The position numbers were made by a program, and so were the translations under genes. The notes beneath the pieces are model-generated. The model ran no database searches. It had not been told where the DNA came from and saw only the letters and a list, made by a program, of their open reading frames with translations. Shown piece by piece: positions 11,621 through 23,330 of a DNA stretch of 64,000 nt. This DNA comes from Parelaphostrongylus tenuis (lineage: Eukaryota > Nematoda > Chromadorea > Rhabditida > Metastrongylidae), in the NCBI GenBank assembly GCA_019055375.1, contig JAHQIW010003879.1, forward strand, positions 1 through 64,000. Reading direction: 5' to 3'. Every line of letters starts with the position of its first letter. The first letter of the stretch is position 1.

Positions 11621-11749
11621 GAAAGTATTATCTAAGCATGCCGAACTAACAAGACTATTATTTCTCTTCCCTCAAAACTTGATACAAAATAAGTTTTCAA
11701 AGAGGAGAACTAGCAACCTCGTGCAGGTTTCAGTTAAACGAAAGGACAG

Positions 11750-13700
11750 TTTGTGAAAAGTTTTATAGTTCTTCACTTATGCTAAGGTTCAAAGAAAGTC
11801 GGACTTTTGAGCCATTAGCCAGGTTATAGTACAATGGTTGCGTAGCATCGACTTGTTCAATTTTTTTTTAAGAAGACGGCAATGGTACTCGTTTCTTTCA
11901 AGTGAAATCTGATAACCACAGTACCCTATTCAGGGGCGGCAGGAGAATGTCGCGGCGAAACTTCGTCGCTTAGAAATCCAATTAAAACGACATGGAACTC
12001 TTATTCAGCTATGTTTAGCATTCATAAACTTCTCATAGAGTATCGATGATTCAGCGGCGGTGGCTGTGCCTCCAATTTGTCTTTCATAAAAAGAGAGGCC
12101 ACAGTCTTCTACTTTTCAAGTGATGAATTCCCTCTGACACATTGGAATTCATCCAAAGTATAGTTCCACTTACATAGAGACGCTTTTCAAAACCAAATTA
12201 AATTCCCTATCTATGGCGTTCTGAGTGGAAAAATTTTTGAAATAGTAAGATAAAGCCGTAGTCTTCTCAATAGCAAATTCTTGAACGAAACTAATGAGCC
12301 TTTCTTCTATCTAATGACGAAAATTTGGAGTAGTAATGAAGAGTCTTTTATAGAAACGAACTAGCTTAAGCGCTGAAAAGCCTGAAATCGCAAAATAAGA
12401 CATGTTGTGTTTTGAGCTGTATCGTTTTCGAATTCATACAAAGTTCCATTCGGATAATTATTGAGCTTCTCTGTGGGCTATCAATATTCTGCTGTGATTA
12501 TGACTTGCAAGATAAATGAAACTTTATAAACTCTAAAGCTCTCGGCGTTATCAATCCCTGAGGAAAGCGCCATGTAGTCGTCTTCAATTTTTAACTTCGC
12601 TTTAGGTGATTAAAGTGCATATTTGGTTTTCATACTAACTCACCATGGTCTACCGCTGTATCGAGTCAGTCTTTTTATCTTCCCAGACAAGTCTGGCAGC
12701 AATTTAGTGCCAATCTGAGGACTCCGCAGAAATAGATAATTTGGTGAACTATAAGGCGAGATCAAACCATCGACTCTGTGTGCGACGCAGAGCGCCCTTA
12801 ACCTCTAAACCAAATGAAATCCTGTAATTTTTTATATGTCTCACAATTTCACGGTTTCGCTTTACTCAGTCTGGCGATGCTGATTTTCCCAGCCGTCACA
12901 TTGAGAGAAATCTAGAAGAGTGCTCAATCAGCCCTTTCGGCATTCGAAAAAAATCTCATAACATGGCCTGTAATTCTACAGCGCGCACAGTGCTTTTGAT
13001 TTGTCATCGGTGAACAGACAGAAAGAATTATTATGTTCCAAGTCAGATAGTTATGTTAACATGATGAAGTTAGATAAAGCTTCTCCTTTTACCACAAGCG
13101 TGATATTTACTTGAAGACCAAAAAGGCTTCCATCAAAACTCCGTACCTGATAATACTAAGTGAAAGGTTTCCCAGAGTAACAAACCCTAGACGCGTTCCT
13201 GAATAGTTGTCTGCAAAATCACTTATGAGTTTTTCTACTTTCTAATAACTGAACTACTGGAGTACTGATGAGCGGCAATAGTGACCACCACCTCGATAGT
13301 CTGCGCCGCTGACACAACAAAATAAACTCAGCCGATGTTCTGCGTTGTATTGTTTATATAGCCTGCAATGGTATTTGCTATGAAGACTTGTTTCAAGAAA
13401 TCTTCAATGACATAGCGGCAGCATTTCTTAACAGAACAACTTTTCTGCCTTTAAGTAACTTAGCTTAAATGCTATCACCACTTTGGCGGTCTTGCAGTCG
13501 AAGGGATCGATACATGACGAAGAGCAAGTTGACGAATGTTTGTCACTCTGTTTATTTATGACTTCTTCACAAGCTCAAACTACAAAATAAGTTCAGTTAT
13601 TTGCCTATCTAAGAAAACGGCATTTACATTTCATGTGATCCTTATATACCTTGCCGGCGAGGTTAATCAATCTAGTGCATTTGTCCTCAGTTATTTGTCT
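11750..13700. repeat. Upstream flank repeat of copy 2
   Basis: Patches match the regions before copy 4 (27,350-27,780) and copy 6 (42,300-42,900), for example CAGCTATGTTTAGCATT against CAGCTACATTTAGCATT at 27,470, and CTAATGACGAAAATTTGGAG against CTAATGGCGAAAATGTTGGAG at 42,710. It contains one SINE (12,525-12,820). No genes seen. It indicates that the duplicated gene unit included 1.5-3 kb of upstream DNA. Confidence 0.5.
12525..12820 (-). mobile_element. SINE family A
   Basis: Left tail AAAGCTCTCGGCGTTATCAA, body with AACTTCGCTTTAGGTGATTA and CCAGACAAGTCTGG, and right head with CGACGCAGAGCGCCCTTAAC. Nearly full length. Confidence 0.65.
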
Positions 13701-13729
13701 GACTACAATTCACTGAACCCGAGGAGATG

Positions 13730-13835
13730 AAGAGCTTGGCGAGTTAACGCGATAGAACCACTAATCATTGAATAACAGACCTTGAGTGTGTCGCAGAGGC
13801 ACTCTGACCACTGCATCATTAGCGCTTTGGGTATC
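13730..13835 (-). mobile_element. SINE family A head fragment
   Basis: GTGTCGCAGAGGCACTCTGA and CCACTGCATCATTAGCGC match the inverted tRNA-like head of family A. Confidence 0.45.
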
Positions 13836-14084
13836 AGTAAGATCGTAAAATAACAGAGGAGATTTCTCAGGTGTACCGGATACGAAACACTAATAAGAAC
13901 ATTGAAGTTTAGTAATTGCAACTTCTGTCTAATGAAAATTAGTTGCAAAAAAAGAAGAGGCTTACAGAGAATGTTGCGTTTGATTTTGTCATTCGATGTC
14001 TTCAACTGCGGGTTTTCTCTTAAAAGAGCAGTTGTGATTTCGGTGTTTTGCCAACTATAAACATTTCATTCTTGGGAGAGTCAG

Positions 14085-14205
14085 GATTTTATGTTGCAGC
14101 ATGAGAAGTGAGAAGGCGCGAGCCAAATTCTTGCCACGCCACTTTGGGAATTGGTGCATCAATGAAATTTTTGTTTGAGTTGTCTCTTCCATGCATTCTA
14201 TTGTC
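14085..14205 (+). promoter_or_regulatory. Conserved upstream block of copy 2
   Basis: This is the counterpart of the blocks before the other copies, about 250-350 bp before the ATG. The order is TTGCAGCATGAGAAG, CACGCCACTTTGGGAATTGG, TGCATC, then TTCCATGCAT. Confidence 0.45.
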
Positions 14206-14432
14206 AGTAAACGTTTAACGTGTATTCAGGTTCGCTGATCAATTCCCCTGCGTTTTGGAACAGCAGAATCAGAAAGCTCTCATGCTCTTGAAGGCTCAAC
14301 GAGATGTAACATCGACCTTGGCCACGTGCAGTGCTAAGTACAAATTTCGTTGATGTCATCGATCTGTTGCAAAAGGTAGAAAAAACTGTTCACAGTGCAG
14401 ACTACATTATTTGCTAAGAGTTTTAGGAAAAA

Positions 14433-16229
14433 ATGACAGTTCTTGCAAAAACGGGGAGACTTCCGCCAGATTACTTCTTGATTTCGTTATTAGCTACAAT
14501 ACTGACAATGTTGGGATGTGGAGCAATGCTCGCAGGTCAAGGTAGTAAACAAAAGTTTGTTGATTTACTGTAGATATTTTCGATCTTACACGTAAGCTTG
14601 TGAAGTCAAATGAAAATGAATGTATACGAAACATTATCAGCACTCTAGAGATGTTTTACTCGAGATTTCTGATGGGAAGATTTCGCGTTCTTAGTGTGTG
14701 AAGGGAAGATAAAAAAGATACTAATTAACTTAATGATCTACCTTTGAATGTTTTCAAAAAGAAGACTTTAACGTTCTGCTTCAGCGAGTACTAGGACGTT
14801 CAATGTCACCGGTCTCACAGCACTGCCTGTTGCTATGGCTTACTCTGCAGCGCCCAGTATCCAAGCTCAGGTTCCCGCTATTGCTTCTACAGAGAGGGGA
14901 GCTCAGGCATTTGTATTGCGTCTTGTAATGGAAACAATAAGTTTGCGACCCAATGATGTCAGGTAATTTCCCTTTTTGAGAATTCTGGGAAGAAGTAGAA
15001 GATGAACGCCATTTTTCTGACATTATCCCTGATATGATTTTCGTGGCTTGACATAAACTGACTGGAAACACTTCTGAGCAAGCTCTTCGATATAGATCCA
15101 TGGCATCGGCTGCTTTTAATGTCATGGATGAGTTTTGTTCTATCAGCCGAGATCTATCGACTGAGAAGTGGTGATGGAATAGTGTCATTGTACACTGTGC
15201 CGTCATCACATGCGTCGCCCTCTTTGCTAAAATGCGGGGCTCAGTGTGGGGCGTCGGTCCTCTTTGCTAAAGGCGGAGGAGGGAGAGACCTCGGAAACAC
15301 TGGTTTTTGGCCCCGGCGTACCAACTTCGCTTGGGCTTCAAAAGCTCTTCAAAACAGTTGAAAAATTTTTACTGCTGATGTGTTTGATGTACTTGAAAGC
15401 TAATTTCGTAGCGCGCTACCGCCCGATGCTGTAACCTCATCTATTTTAGGTCAGCTTGAAGTGAGAATCACTTACAGGCCAGTGGGTTGTGATAAAATCG
15501 TTCGTGATTCAATTAAGGAAGCGGGTACGTTTTCATATTGAGCATTCATTTAGAAGAGTTCAAACAGAATAATAACATCTATTAAGAAATGCATATTCAT
15601 GCTTATTGATGCTTATGAGCAAATAACCTTTCGGAAAATAACTGAGATGTTCTGAAGAGGGGTCTTATTATAATGACATTGGAACTAGAATCTTCAAATC
15701 ATTGGTACTATTATTTCACGTTCTTTTCAAGTCATCTTTCCCGTGAGTGATATAGCATTCATTGTGTCACGTGGTGGTTCGAAATGCTATAAAGTATAAG
15801 AGAAAATTAGTGCTTGAACTGCTTCTAGATTTTCAAATTTTCCGTTATTATAGAAGAAACAGTGTTACTTAGACGTATGAACTCTTATAGTCACCATGAT
15901 GGAAAAAAGGGGTTGCATAAGCGTCGGTAATACAGTGAGGGGAGTTTGCACTTGAGTGAGTTGAGCTGGAACGTGTCGTATGCCGACGATGGCTATAATA
16001 GAGTTTGTTCCCGCCGAGCACACGTCAATTTCCGGAACCCTCTTGGTCAGAATTGACTTTTATTTCGTACAATTACGTTGTGTGAAGAAAATAACTTGTT
16101 TAGACCAGAAACATCAATATGGCGACCCGATTGGCGGAGTAGAGAAATGTTGTGAAAAGAGCTGTTCGACTGTTGGCATCGGGTCCGTTTGAATCGCATT
16201 TCTTTTCGGCAGCAACCAGTATTAACTGA
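14433..16229 (+). pseudogene. Secreted-family copy 2, disrupted
   Basis: Exon equivalents are 14433-14541 (longer N-terminus, MTVLAKTGRLPPDYFLISLL), 14785-14936, 15380-15524, 15891-16045 and 16104-16229. Exon 2 is open and carries FNVTGLTALPVAMAYSAAP, but its donor has changed from GT to AT. The exon 3 acceptor is AT instead of AG, and its conserved CAA (Gln) is TAA. Exon 4 has stops just after the GVC motif and frame-changing indels. Exon 5 has a TAG where the second Trp region should be (MATRLAE then stop). A 3' flank similar to 41,040-41,250 follows the gene. Confidence 0.8.
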
Positions 16230-16329
16230 GCTGTGATGCTCGAGATAAACATCTTCATTTAATCAATATTTGCTGTAGTAATGCAGCAGCAATAATCTGA
16301 CAAATCATACTGGTGTTGACAGCCCTCAG

Positions 16330-16588
16330 AAAAACACAAATTATCTCAAACTTTTTGGGAACCGCAACTGATGAGCTTCTGGTCGGAAATGGAAAATTAT
16401 CCAACGTCATTTGATGTGCTTCATTTGTGGATTTCCAATGCTGAAATTAGAGTTATCTGTATTAAGCAGTGTGTTATGAAATTTCAGTGAGTCAAAATTA
16501 ATACGGATGTTGAACTGCGAAACCGAATCTTGTCCAACTTTATTATCACAAATAATGAGCGCTGGAGGATACACATTTTCATTAATAT
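16330..16588. repeat. 3' flank of copy 2, repeated near 41 kb
   Basis: GGTCGGAAATGGAAA, CTTCATTTGTGGAT and TTATAATCACAA-like landmarks recur in the same order at 41,040-41,250. Confidence 0.5.
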
Positions 16589-16590
16589 TA

Positions 16591-17023
16591 GGTTGAGCAA
16601 AAAGTTATGAGGAATTTTTGAAAATTCAATTTGACATCTTTGTATCGCTTTTTTCTTGATAGTTCAGATGTTGTATTGAAATTGAATATATTAAGTGTTG
16701 ATAATGATAAAAATATGGCCGCGAAGATAATGGACAAGTATGAAAGTTGAAAGGCGTCATAATGGCCTCTTTCGATCAGTGCAACACTCTTCGAGTGGCC
16801 GTTGATCTGAATCATTCAATGAAGTTGAAGAGGCATATCCAGAGCTTTTCTATTAAAGAGAACCAGAATGGTACTTCGAGCAGATCTGAATCTTGTATAA
16901 CGATGGCAGAAAGGTCGTGGATAGTGGTGGTCTATACTTCAAAGAATAATTAGTGTTGTTTATGCTCTTAACTTTTCCACGATAAAGAAGCTTTCAAAAA
17001 TCCCCAATACTTTTTGCTCAACC
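16591..17023 (+). mobile_element. Mariner internal-deletion derivative (433 bp)
   Basis: Inverted ends GGTTGAGCAAAAAGT (left) and ACTTTTTGCTCAACC (right) continue inward as GAGGAATTTTTGAAA-like arms, about 30 bp in total. Inside, the + strand still encodes the end of a mariner transposase (RKVVDSGGLYFKE then stop) and an N-terminal piece (MASFDQCNTLRVAVDLN). Most of the transposase is deleted, giving a MITE-like element. Confidence 0.75.
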
Positions 17024-17199
17024 ATCTAGCATGAAAACCAGTTCACCCTCATCAATTTAACGTAGCACCTTGAATGAGTTCGACATTCAGCAGTTGTCGC
17101 TCATGCGTGGTCATATCATGAAAAGAAAAGAATGGCCGCCTTATGTCAACCAATCTTGGCTTCAACCGCTGCAAGTGATTGCTTCTCTCGGATTTAGTG

Positions 17200-17500
17200 G
17201 TAAAGTAATCCTGTTGCCGACCAAATAATCAGCTACTGTAGTGATCCGGTAAACCCACTTTCGATCTCAGTGTAATCAACCAATACACATGTACGTTCAG
17301 GCTCTGAAGAAGGCAGTGTCGCCGAAACGTCAGCCAGCTATCCGTACAGCGATCTACAACAACAACCAACAACGACAGCACGAACGTCGTCTAGATTATT
17401 GCCAGAAACCCAGGATCTAGAACTCTGTTACTATTCTTCCAACTTCCTCCTGCACATAAACTTTCCATTGCAAGACTGATCTAACTGGAACAGCATATGG
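17200..17500 (+). mobile_element. PLE terminal-repeat fragment with hammerhead
   Basis: Surrounds an intact-core hammerhead (17299-17336) followed by a CAACAACAACCAACAACG tract. AAAGTAATCCTGTTGCCGAC near 17,210 is echoed at about 55,710, so the segment is repetitive. Confidence 0.5.
17299..17336 (+). ncRNA. Hammerhead ribozyme, intact core
   Basis: Stem I GGCT pairs with AGCC. The core is CTGAAGA, stem II is AGGC with GCC closing a short loop, then GAAAC and GTC at the cleavage position. The near-absent stem III is typical of the minimal hammerheads reported in Penelope-like elements, which are thought to act as dimers. Core residues all match consensus. Confidence 0.75.
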
Positions 17501-18650
17501 ACGAAAAAATTCAAAAAAGAAAAGGATATGCTGCGAATCTTGCTAAGGCTAGCAGTGGAACACGATCAGGAGGCGGATCGCGGAATGTTGCTATGCGTGC
17601 CCAGTGAAAGTCTGCACCGGAGTAGGCATCCCGTAGGTATACGTTATATGAGAGCCAGATGATAACGCATAAAATCTCACGCCGCTTAGCGGCCGCGAGG
17701 CGTGAACAAACGTGGGACTGGATATCTCGCCTTCTGTGGCAAGCCACTCATAACCCATTATGGTATACTCGCTACCACAGTGAAAGTTCCCCTTACACTA
17801 CAGCATAGTCCCACACAGCAGCGGAAACGGTACGATCTCGAACAGAGGCAGTGCGATACCAATAATCGTAATCAATCATTTATTAGGTCATATGCGAGTG
17901 ACGACTGCGAGTCCAATGGAAAGCCTAAGTGGTATGAGAAAAAGAAAAAACAGGAACTCATTCTCCTACGATGGGTCACGAGTTTAGTGTCTATGTGGTC
18001 TATATTGTCGGTATGACCGTTATAAGCCGAAAGAATTATAAAATAGCAACAAATCCATGTGTCCTTGCCATAAGATGATACAGGAGTAAAGAGTTTGTCA
18101 CCGCTAAACGAATGCAATGAGATTTCACCATACGAGTTCGACACCAAATTTTATTCCGTCTGTATATCATGAAGAAATTGCGAGTGATGACGACGCTTTA
18201 TATACATACAACTTGATGAAAAACTTCATTTGAAATGGTGAGTATTCAAGCCTTCGCTAAATGTCACTTCCGCTTTTAAACAATGTCCACCGTTTTTTCT
18301 TACGAAATGTGCTCTTCATGACAATATTCAGTAATTCAATGCATTCTTTTCAGCCACTGATTCTCACACGGTTTTTTTTTTTGCTTCCTTATATTAATGA
18401 CTTCTTGATAGCATCTCATTCTCCACCTGCCCTTGCTTTGTGAAGGGACATGTTTTGAGAATCTGCCGGATCCTCCATCAACAATGAAAATTTCTAAGAT
18501 GTACTGGATGTGTGAGGCTAATGAGAACACGAAACTCAACCATCATTCGCTTCTTAGCAGTTTTGCAATGAACAATTTGCGCCGTATATTGTACTTGGCT
18601 GCCAATCGATATCTTTCTTTACGAAAGTTTCCTTGAATGTGCGATTGTGA
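17500..18650. other. No gene recognised
   Basis: Several short open frames but no exon signature, element or repeat that I can support. Confidence 0.4.
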
Positions 18651-18654
18651 AGCG

Positions 18655-18785
18655 TTTTTGCCGACTGGAAATATTTTATTTCAGAAAAGTCAGGTCTTTA
18701 TGCCACAGCATCAGAAATGGGAAGGCGTTGACCAAATTTGTACCGTGCCTCTCCAAAAATTGGTGCAATCGTTAAAGTTTGTGTT
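18655..18785 (+). promoter_or_regulatory. Conserved upstream block of copy 3
   Basis: Contains the shared order CCACAGCATCAGAAATGGG, AAGGCG, ACCAAATT, CCGTGCCTCTCC and AATTGGTGCA, about 300-420 bp before the copy 3 ATG. It is one of the better-preserved versions of this non-coding block. Confidence 0.45.
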
Positions 18786-19078
18786 TAAGTGTTCCCCTTT
18801 CACGAATTTCGTTCCTATTGAGAGTTACATATGCATTTAATCCTTATTAACCATTTCTCGCAGACTTCGAAATAGTAGAACTCTCCGCAAATTCCGCTTC
18901 GGAAAATTTTACTCAAATAAAACGAACTAGGAGTTTCGAGTTTTGGAGTTTGAATAAGTTACCTCGCCGCCATCAGTCACGTATAAGTTTTGTATCATGT
19001 CTGTTATTGCTTTGTGTATAATCTGATGTTACGACATTTGCCTAGATTTTGAGAAAACAAAAGTGTGTTCTAACAAAG

Positions 19079-21479
19079 ATGGCAACACATCCGATAGATT
19101 CCTTTATGATTTCCCTGCTAACTACATTCTCGGCAGTGTTGGGATGTGGACTGATGCCTTCGGGTCAAGGTAGTGAACAAAATGTTGTTTTGATTCTTTC
19201 TGATTAGGAGGGAATAAATGGAAAGAAAACGATCTCATCCACTGCAAAATAAATTGTTTTAGGAGTGTTAGCAAATATTCGAAAGCTGAGATTTGTGGCT
19301 ACAGCCCACGTCGTCGGTTTTTCAAAGCACGCCTTTTTCAACGCTGCAACGTTCACAATCCACATCTTGTTTCGTAAAACCACGTTTTTCTCTTATCTCG
19401 CTTACATTTCGCTAGACAAAACACCTTCCTTAAAGTGTTAGTACTCGAACTATAGCACAAGTTTCAAAGAACTCAAAAATATGCTTGCTTTTTGATGAGC
19501 TCTTTTGATCTTTCGATCTCTTCTGGCCTTTGATTTTTGTTTCAGACCTCGCCGGACAGAACTCATTCTTTAGACTATTAGTAATCATCTGATAGCGTAA
19601 TATTCTGATTCCAGCAGTGTGTTTATTTTTTGGAAACACGGTTTAGCATGAAAAATGAGATCGATTTTTATATTTTTTCAACATTGTCTACAGCTACCCG
19701 ACAAGGCGAAGGCCGTGACAGGGACGGGCGAGGCGGACGATCGATATTTTTGTTATTCAGTTGAGAATTTTTTCTCTGCTTCGAAAGAAACTCCAGATAA
19801 AACACTACTGCGAAATTTTTCTACACATTAATGCGCTTTTCTTCTTACAGCGAGTACCACGCGTTATGAAAATAAAGGCAAAGGCGAGTGTGAAACATAC
19901 TTTTTGATCTGAAGCTCGACGTTTCAAAAGGGTATTTTGAAAAACCGGCGACGCTGCGCGTTAGCCTCAGGTCTCTGCTTTCGAGTTACTATCACTCCTA
20001 CGAAAAGTTCCTCTCCAGCGAATAAGATCGTTTTTCATTTGTTCCCTCCTAATCAGAAAAAACCGTTGTTTTCATAATAGGGATACATTTAATTTTACAT
20101 GTACATTTTTGAATTCCAGTTGGAGCCTATCTATGTGATATTTCATCTGAAGTCATGCCTTGCCTTGATCCCAGCTTTGCATTTCAAGTATGAAAAGTCA
20201 AAATAGATACAAAAACTACCTAAAATAAAGATTTATTCCTCGAAAGTTTGCCAAAAAAGCTGTAAATTTGTTTTCAGCGAATACTAGGATGTTCAACGTC
20301 ACCGGTCTCACTACTTTGCCTGTTGCCATGGTGTACTCTGGTGCACCCACTATCCAAGCCCAGGTCCCTGGTATCGCATCTAGCGAAGGTGGTGCTCAGA
20401 CATTTGTACGTCGTCTTGTGATGCAGACAGTGAGCTTGCAATTCATGGACTTAAAGTGTTTTCTTGTTTTTCGTAAATTTATGGACCGCGCAGGTGAGCG
20501 TCAGTTTTCTTACATTTCGTCAGCCTCCCACTGCTTTCACGACTTGCATAACTTCGCGTAATTTGATTGGAAAACATTTCCAAATCAAATACTTTAGTAG
20601 TAAATGAAAACTCCGTTCCTTAGGTCATCAATGTTCTTGAAAGCCAAGCTCGTAGTGCACTGCTACCTGATGCTGTAATTTCGGCTATTTTGAGTCAACT
20701 TACTGTCAACGTCTCTTACAGACCTATGAATTGTGATAAAATTGTTCGTGATCCAACAAATGAAATGGGTAAGATTTCAATCATGAACATTCGTCCGGAA
20801 GAGTCTAAACAAGGTTACAACATCTATCAAAAAATGCAGCTTAATGCTTTTGAATGTCTCAACAATTAGCAGTTTAACAAAAAATGAATGCAAAATGTCT
20901 TAAAGTAAAAAGAAAAGCATCACAATGGCACTGAGATTGAAACTTTCAAAATCATTGCTATTATTTCAAACTTCTTTGTGACTTGTTTAATGAGTGATAT
21001 AGTGCTAGATGCTTTTGGTGGTTGTTTAGAAATCTCTGAATAATTGAAAAAAATCGACAGTCAAACTGCCTTTAGTTTATCCAGTTTTTTATTCCACTAT
21101 AGAAAGGTGTTTTCACCAAGACGTATGATTTCTTGCAGTTGCGGAGGCCGAAAAAGGGGGTGCATCATCATCGATAACTCGGTGACGGGAGTTTGCACTT
21201 GGGTGAAAGACCAAGGTATGTGTAATATGGCGGATCAAGCGACAGTAGGGCCTGTTCCCGCCGAACACACGTCGATTTCCGGAACTCTCTCGGTAAAACT
21301 ACGTTTTACTTTTGTATAACTTCGATTAATAAAGAAAGAAATCTGTGTAGACCACAAATATCCTCATGGCGAATTGGTCGGCGGAGATGTGGCGAAACGT
21401 TGTGAATAGAGCCGTTCGAATGTTGGCGTCGGGTCCATTTAGATCGCACTTCTTTTCGGCAACAGCCACTATCATTTGA
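19079..21479 (+). CDS. Secreted nematode family protein, copy 3 (nearly intact, five exons)
   Basis: Exons are 19079-19169, 20278-20429, 20624-20768, about 21139 or 21147 to 21292, and 21351-21479. Exon 1 encodes a signal-peptide-like MATHPIDSFMISLL. Exon 2 encodes the conserved FNVTGLTTLPVAMVYSGAPT. Exon 5 is open to its own stop and ends ATATII rather than the VGGN of copies 4 and 6. The expected acceptor for exon 4 (after TTGCAG, exon starting 21139) gives two surplus bases within a run of A and G just before the first cysteine of that exon, so the frame breaks. Using an AG eight bases further in (exon from 21147) restores the frame and would give about 220 aa. Intron 1 is 1,108 nt because it contains an 873-bp foldback element. 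The copy is either functional with a shifted acceptor or a very recent pseudogene. Confidence 0.7.
19192..20064. mobile_element. Foldback DNA element inside intron 1 of copy 3
   Basis: An 873-bp element flanked by an 8-bp direct repeat, GTTGTTTT (19184-19191 and 20065-20072). The ends are inverted copies of TTTCTGATTAGGAGGGA and CTCATTCGCTGGA-like arms, shared with 1573-2575. An 8-bp target duplication fits hAT-like or P-like mobilisation. It carries no coding capacity and accounts for the unusual length of this intron. Confidence 0.75.
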
Positions 21480-21529
21480 GCTGTGATATCTAAGATAAAG
21501 GCCTTTGTTCAACCGACATTTGTTGTAGC

Positions 21530-22520
21530 ATAACAGTGGTATGAGAGTGACGAACATGTAATGTTGACAGTACTGAGAAACCTACAGAATCTCATATCAT
21601 TTGCGGACCGTAGGTGATGTCTGCACGTACGAGAAAAAAAAAGAGAAGTAATTTGTTGAAAATTCTTTGTCGCCGTTTTGAAAAGACTACAGCTTTGTCA
21701 AATCACTTGATATTCATGATTTTCTACGTACCCTTTCATAAGTTTAGTGCACACAAAACTCTTACTTGCATAAACAACTCAGATGTGAAACGTAAACTTC
21801 TTTCGCTCTCATAGCTCTCATGGGAACCTTTTCAAAAGTCGTATTGAGTCTGAAAATCTCCAACTTTTGGTCGTCTATGGAATGCTAAATGTTTGGTGAA
21901 AAACAATTACGAATACAATAGTGCCAAGAAATGCTCGCGAAAGATATAACGTAATCTTGTCATGACTGTTACACTCCACATTATATAGGCCATTTCACAA
22001 CAAGCGCAGAGTTGAAATCGATGTTTCTTGGACTATCCATAATCTAATGAAAATAAAGTGGAATAGCTATGCCTAGAAGAAAAAAAAAGATTTCGAAGAC
22101 ACTTATGTGATATATCACACACAAGGTCTCCAAAGGTTCAAAGTGCACAATGTGAAGAGTTTGAATTTAGTGCTATTATAGCAACTAACGATTTTGCAAT
22201 TAAAAAAATCACAAAGAAAATTTTTATTTGCTTATAATTTTAAGGAAAGTGACCTCACAACTGGCCATAGATTGGAGAAGAATTACAAAAAGAACAGCAA
22301 AAAAATCCAATTAAATCGCACATTTGTTCACGGCTACACGTCTGCTAAACTTCGACTGGGAAGTCGTTGTGTGAATAACATTGCTAGAGGATTATTTTTT
22401 GATGTATGTGCTTTGGTATTCAGAACATTGGTGCTATGGATTTGTCAAGAAGAATTTTTTGTGAAGATAATCCTAGATCCTAATTTTTTTCCTTAAGCCA
22501 CACACGAGGTGTATATTACT
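21530..22520. other. No gene recognised
   Basis: 3' flank of copy 3. A 100-codon open frame at 22,194-22,496 has low-complexity, Lys/Asn-rich content and no recognised domain. Confidence 0.4.
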
Positions 22521-22530
22521 TATCCAGCAA

Positions 22531-22562
22531 GCGACGTTTCGGCAGTTTGCCTCTTCAGAGCC
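22531..22562 (-). ncRNA. Hammerhead ribozyme, intact core
   Basis: The - strand reads CTGAAGA, stem II GGCA/TGCC with loop AAC, then GAAAC and GTC. All core positions match. Stem I is weak here. Confidence 0.7.
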
Positions 22563-22880
22563 AACTATTTACGCTCAAAGGTTGCCTTCCGGATACTGAT
22601 CACAATAATATTTCTTTGCCGCGCCACTTCTTCAGCTGAGCGTACATCTTCTCTTGCTTGCTTCGTAGGTAGCGCGGGGCACTTTTACCTTGATTTCCAT
22701 TATGCGATGGCTGTCCTCTGATGCACCATAGACTGCGTGTCCTTTTTGTTTTATGATGTTCGGAACGACTCGATGTTCTATGCAGCGTTGGAGAAACTTC
22801 AAACATTGCCGGGCTAAGACAATTTTGTCCTTTAGAAATGAAGCTTTCTCTGTTAGTCGGCTGAATTTTGAAGAAAAAAG
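22531..22880 (-). mobile_element. PLE fragment (N-terminal coding plus hammerhead)
   Basis: On the - strand it encodes KFLQRCIEHRVVP and TKQAREDVRSA-like segments also seen on the + strand at 23,060-23,250, then an intact-core hammerhead at 22,531-22,562. With the neighbour at 22,960-23,330 it forms an imperfect inverted repeat. Confidence 0.6.
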
Positions 22881-22959
22881 GAAAAGAGAAAGAAGAAAGA
22901 AAAGAAAGAAATTGGGATTTATTGAAGCGTGCCGAGGTTAATAGATAGTCGGTTATAGA

Positions 22960-23330
22960 AATTGCTAGAAGAAGTGCCAGCAAGATTCTTCTAACTAACA
23001 AAAGCAGTATTATCTCCAGAACACAAAATTGTCCTAGCATGACAATGTTTAGAGTTTCTTCGACGCTGCATAGAACATAAAGTCGTTCCGGACTTCATGA
23101 ACGATGACGACTTTATACAAAATGCGGTGTACCAGAGGACAGCCATCGCATCTTGGAAATCGAGATGAAAGTGCTTCGCGCCCGCTTACGAGGCAAGCAA
23201 GACAAGATGTACGCTCAGCTGAGGAAGTGCGCGGGTAAGCACTATTATTGTGATCAGTATTTGGAAGGCAACCATTGAAGGAGAATAGCTGGATCTGAAA
23301 AAGGCGAACTGCCGAAACGTCAGCTGTTGA
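22960..23330 (+). mobile_element. PLE fragment, inverted partner
   Basis: Encodes EFLRRCIEHKVVPDFM and then SKTRCTLS-like sequence in broken frames, followed by a hammerhead at 23,291-23,326 whose core reads CTGAAAA (one core G lost). Mirror image of 22,531-22,880. Confidence 0.6.
23291..23326 (+). ncRNA. Hammerhead motif, one core mutation
   Basis: CTGAAAA-AGGCGAACTGCC-GAAACGTC. Position G12-equivalent of the core is A, which should abolish or strongly lower cleavage. Confidence 0.55.

Noticed and set aside
14781..15209. A 142-codon open frame on the - strand
   Set aside because: It lies antisense over exon 2 of copy 2 and its intron, with no domain. It is a shadow of the + strand exon.
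17702..18016. A 104-codon open frame as a gene
   Set aside because: No domain, splice context or conservation. The Lys-rich tail suggests a chance open frame.
22600..23040. A 146-codon open frame on the - strand as a host gene
   Set aside because: It overlaps a PLE N-terminal fragment and low-complexity Lys/Arg-rich sequence.
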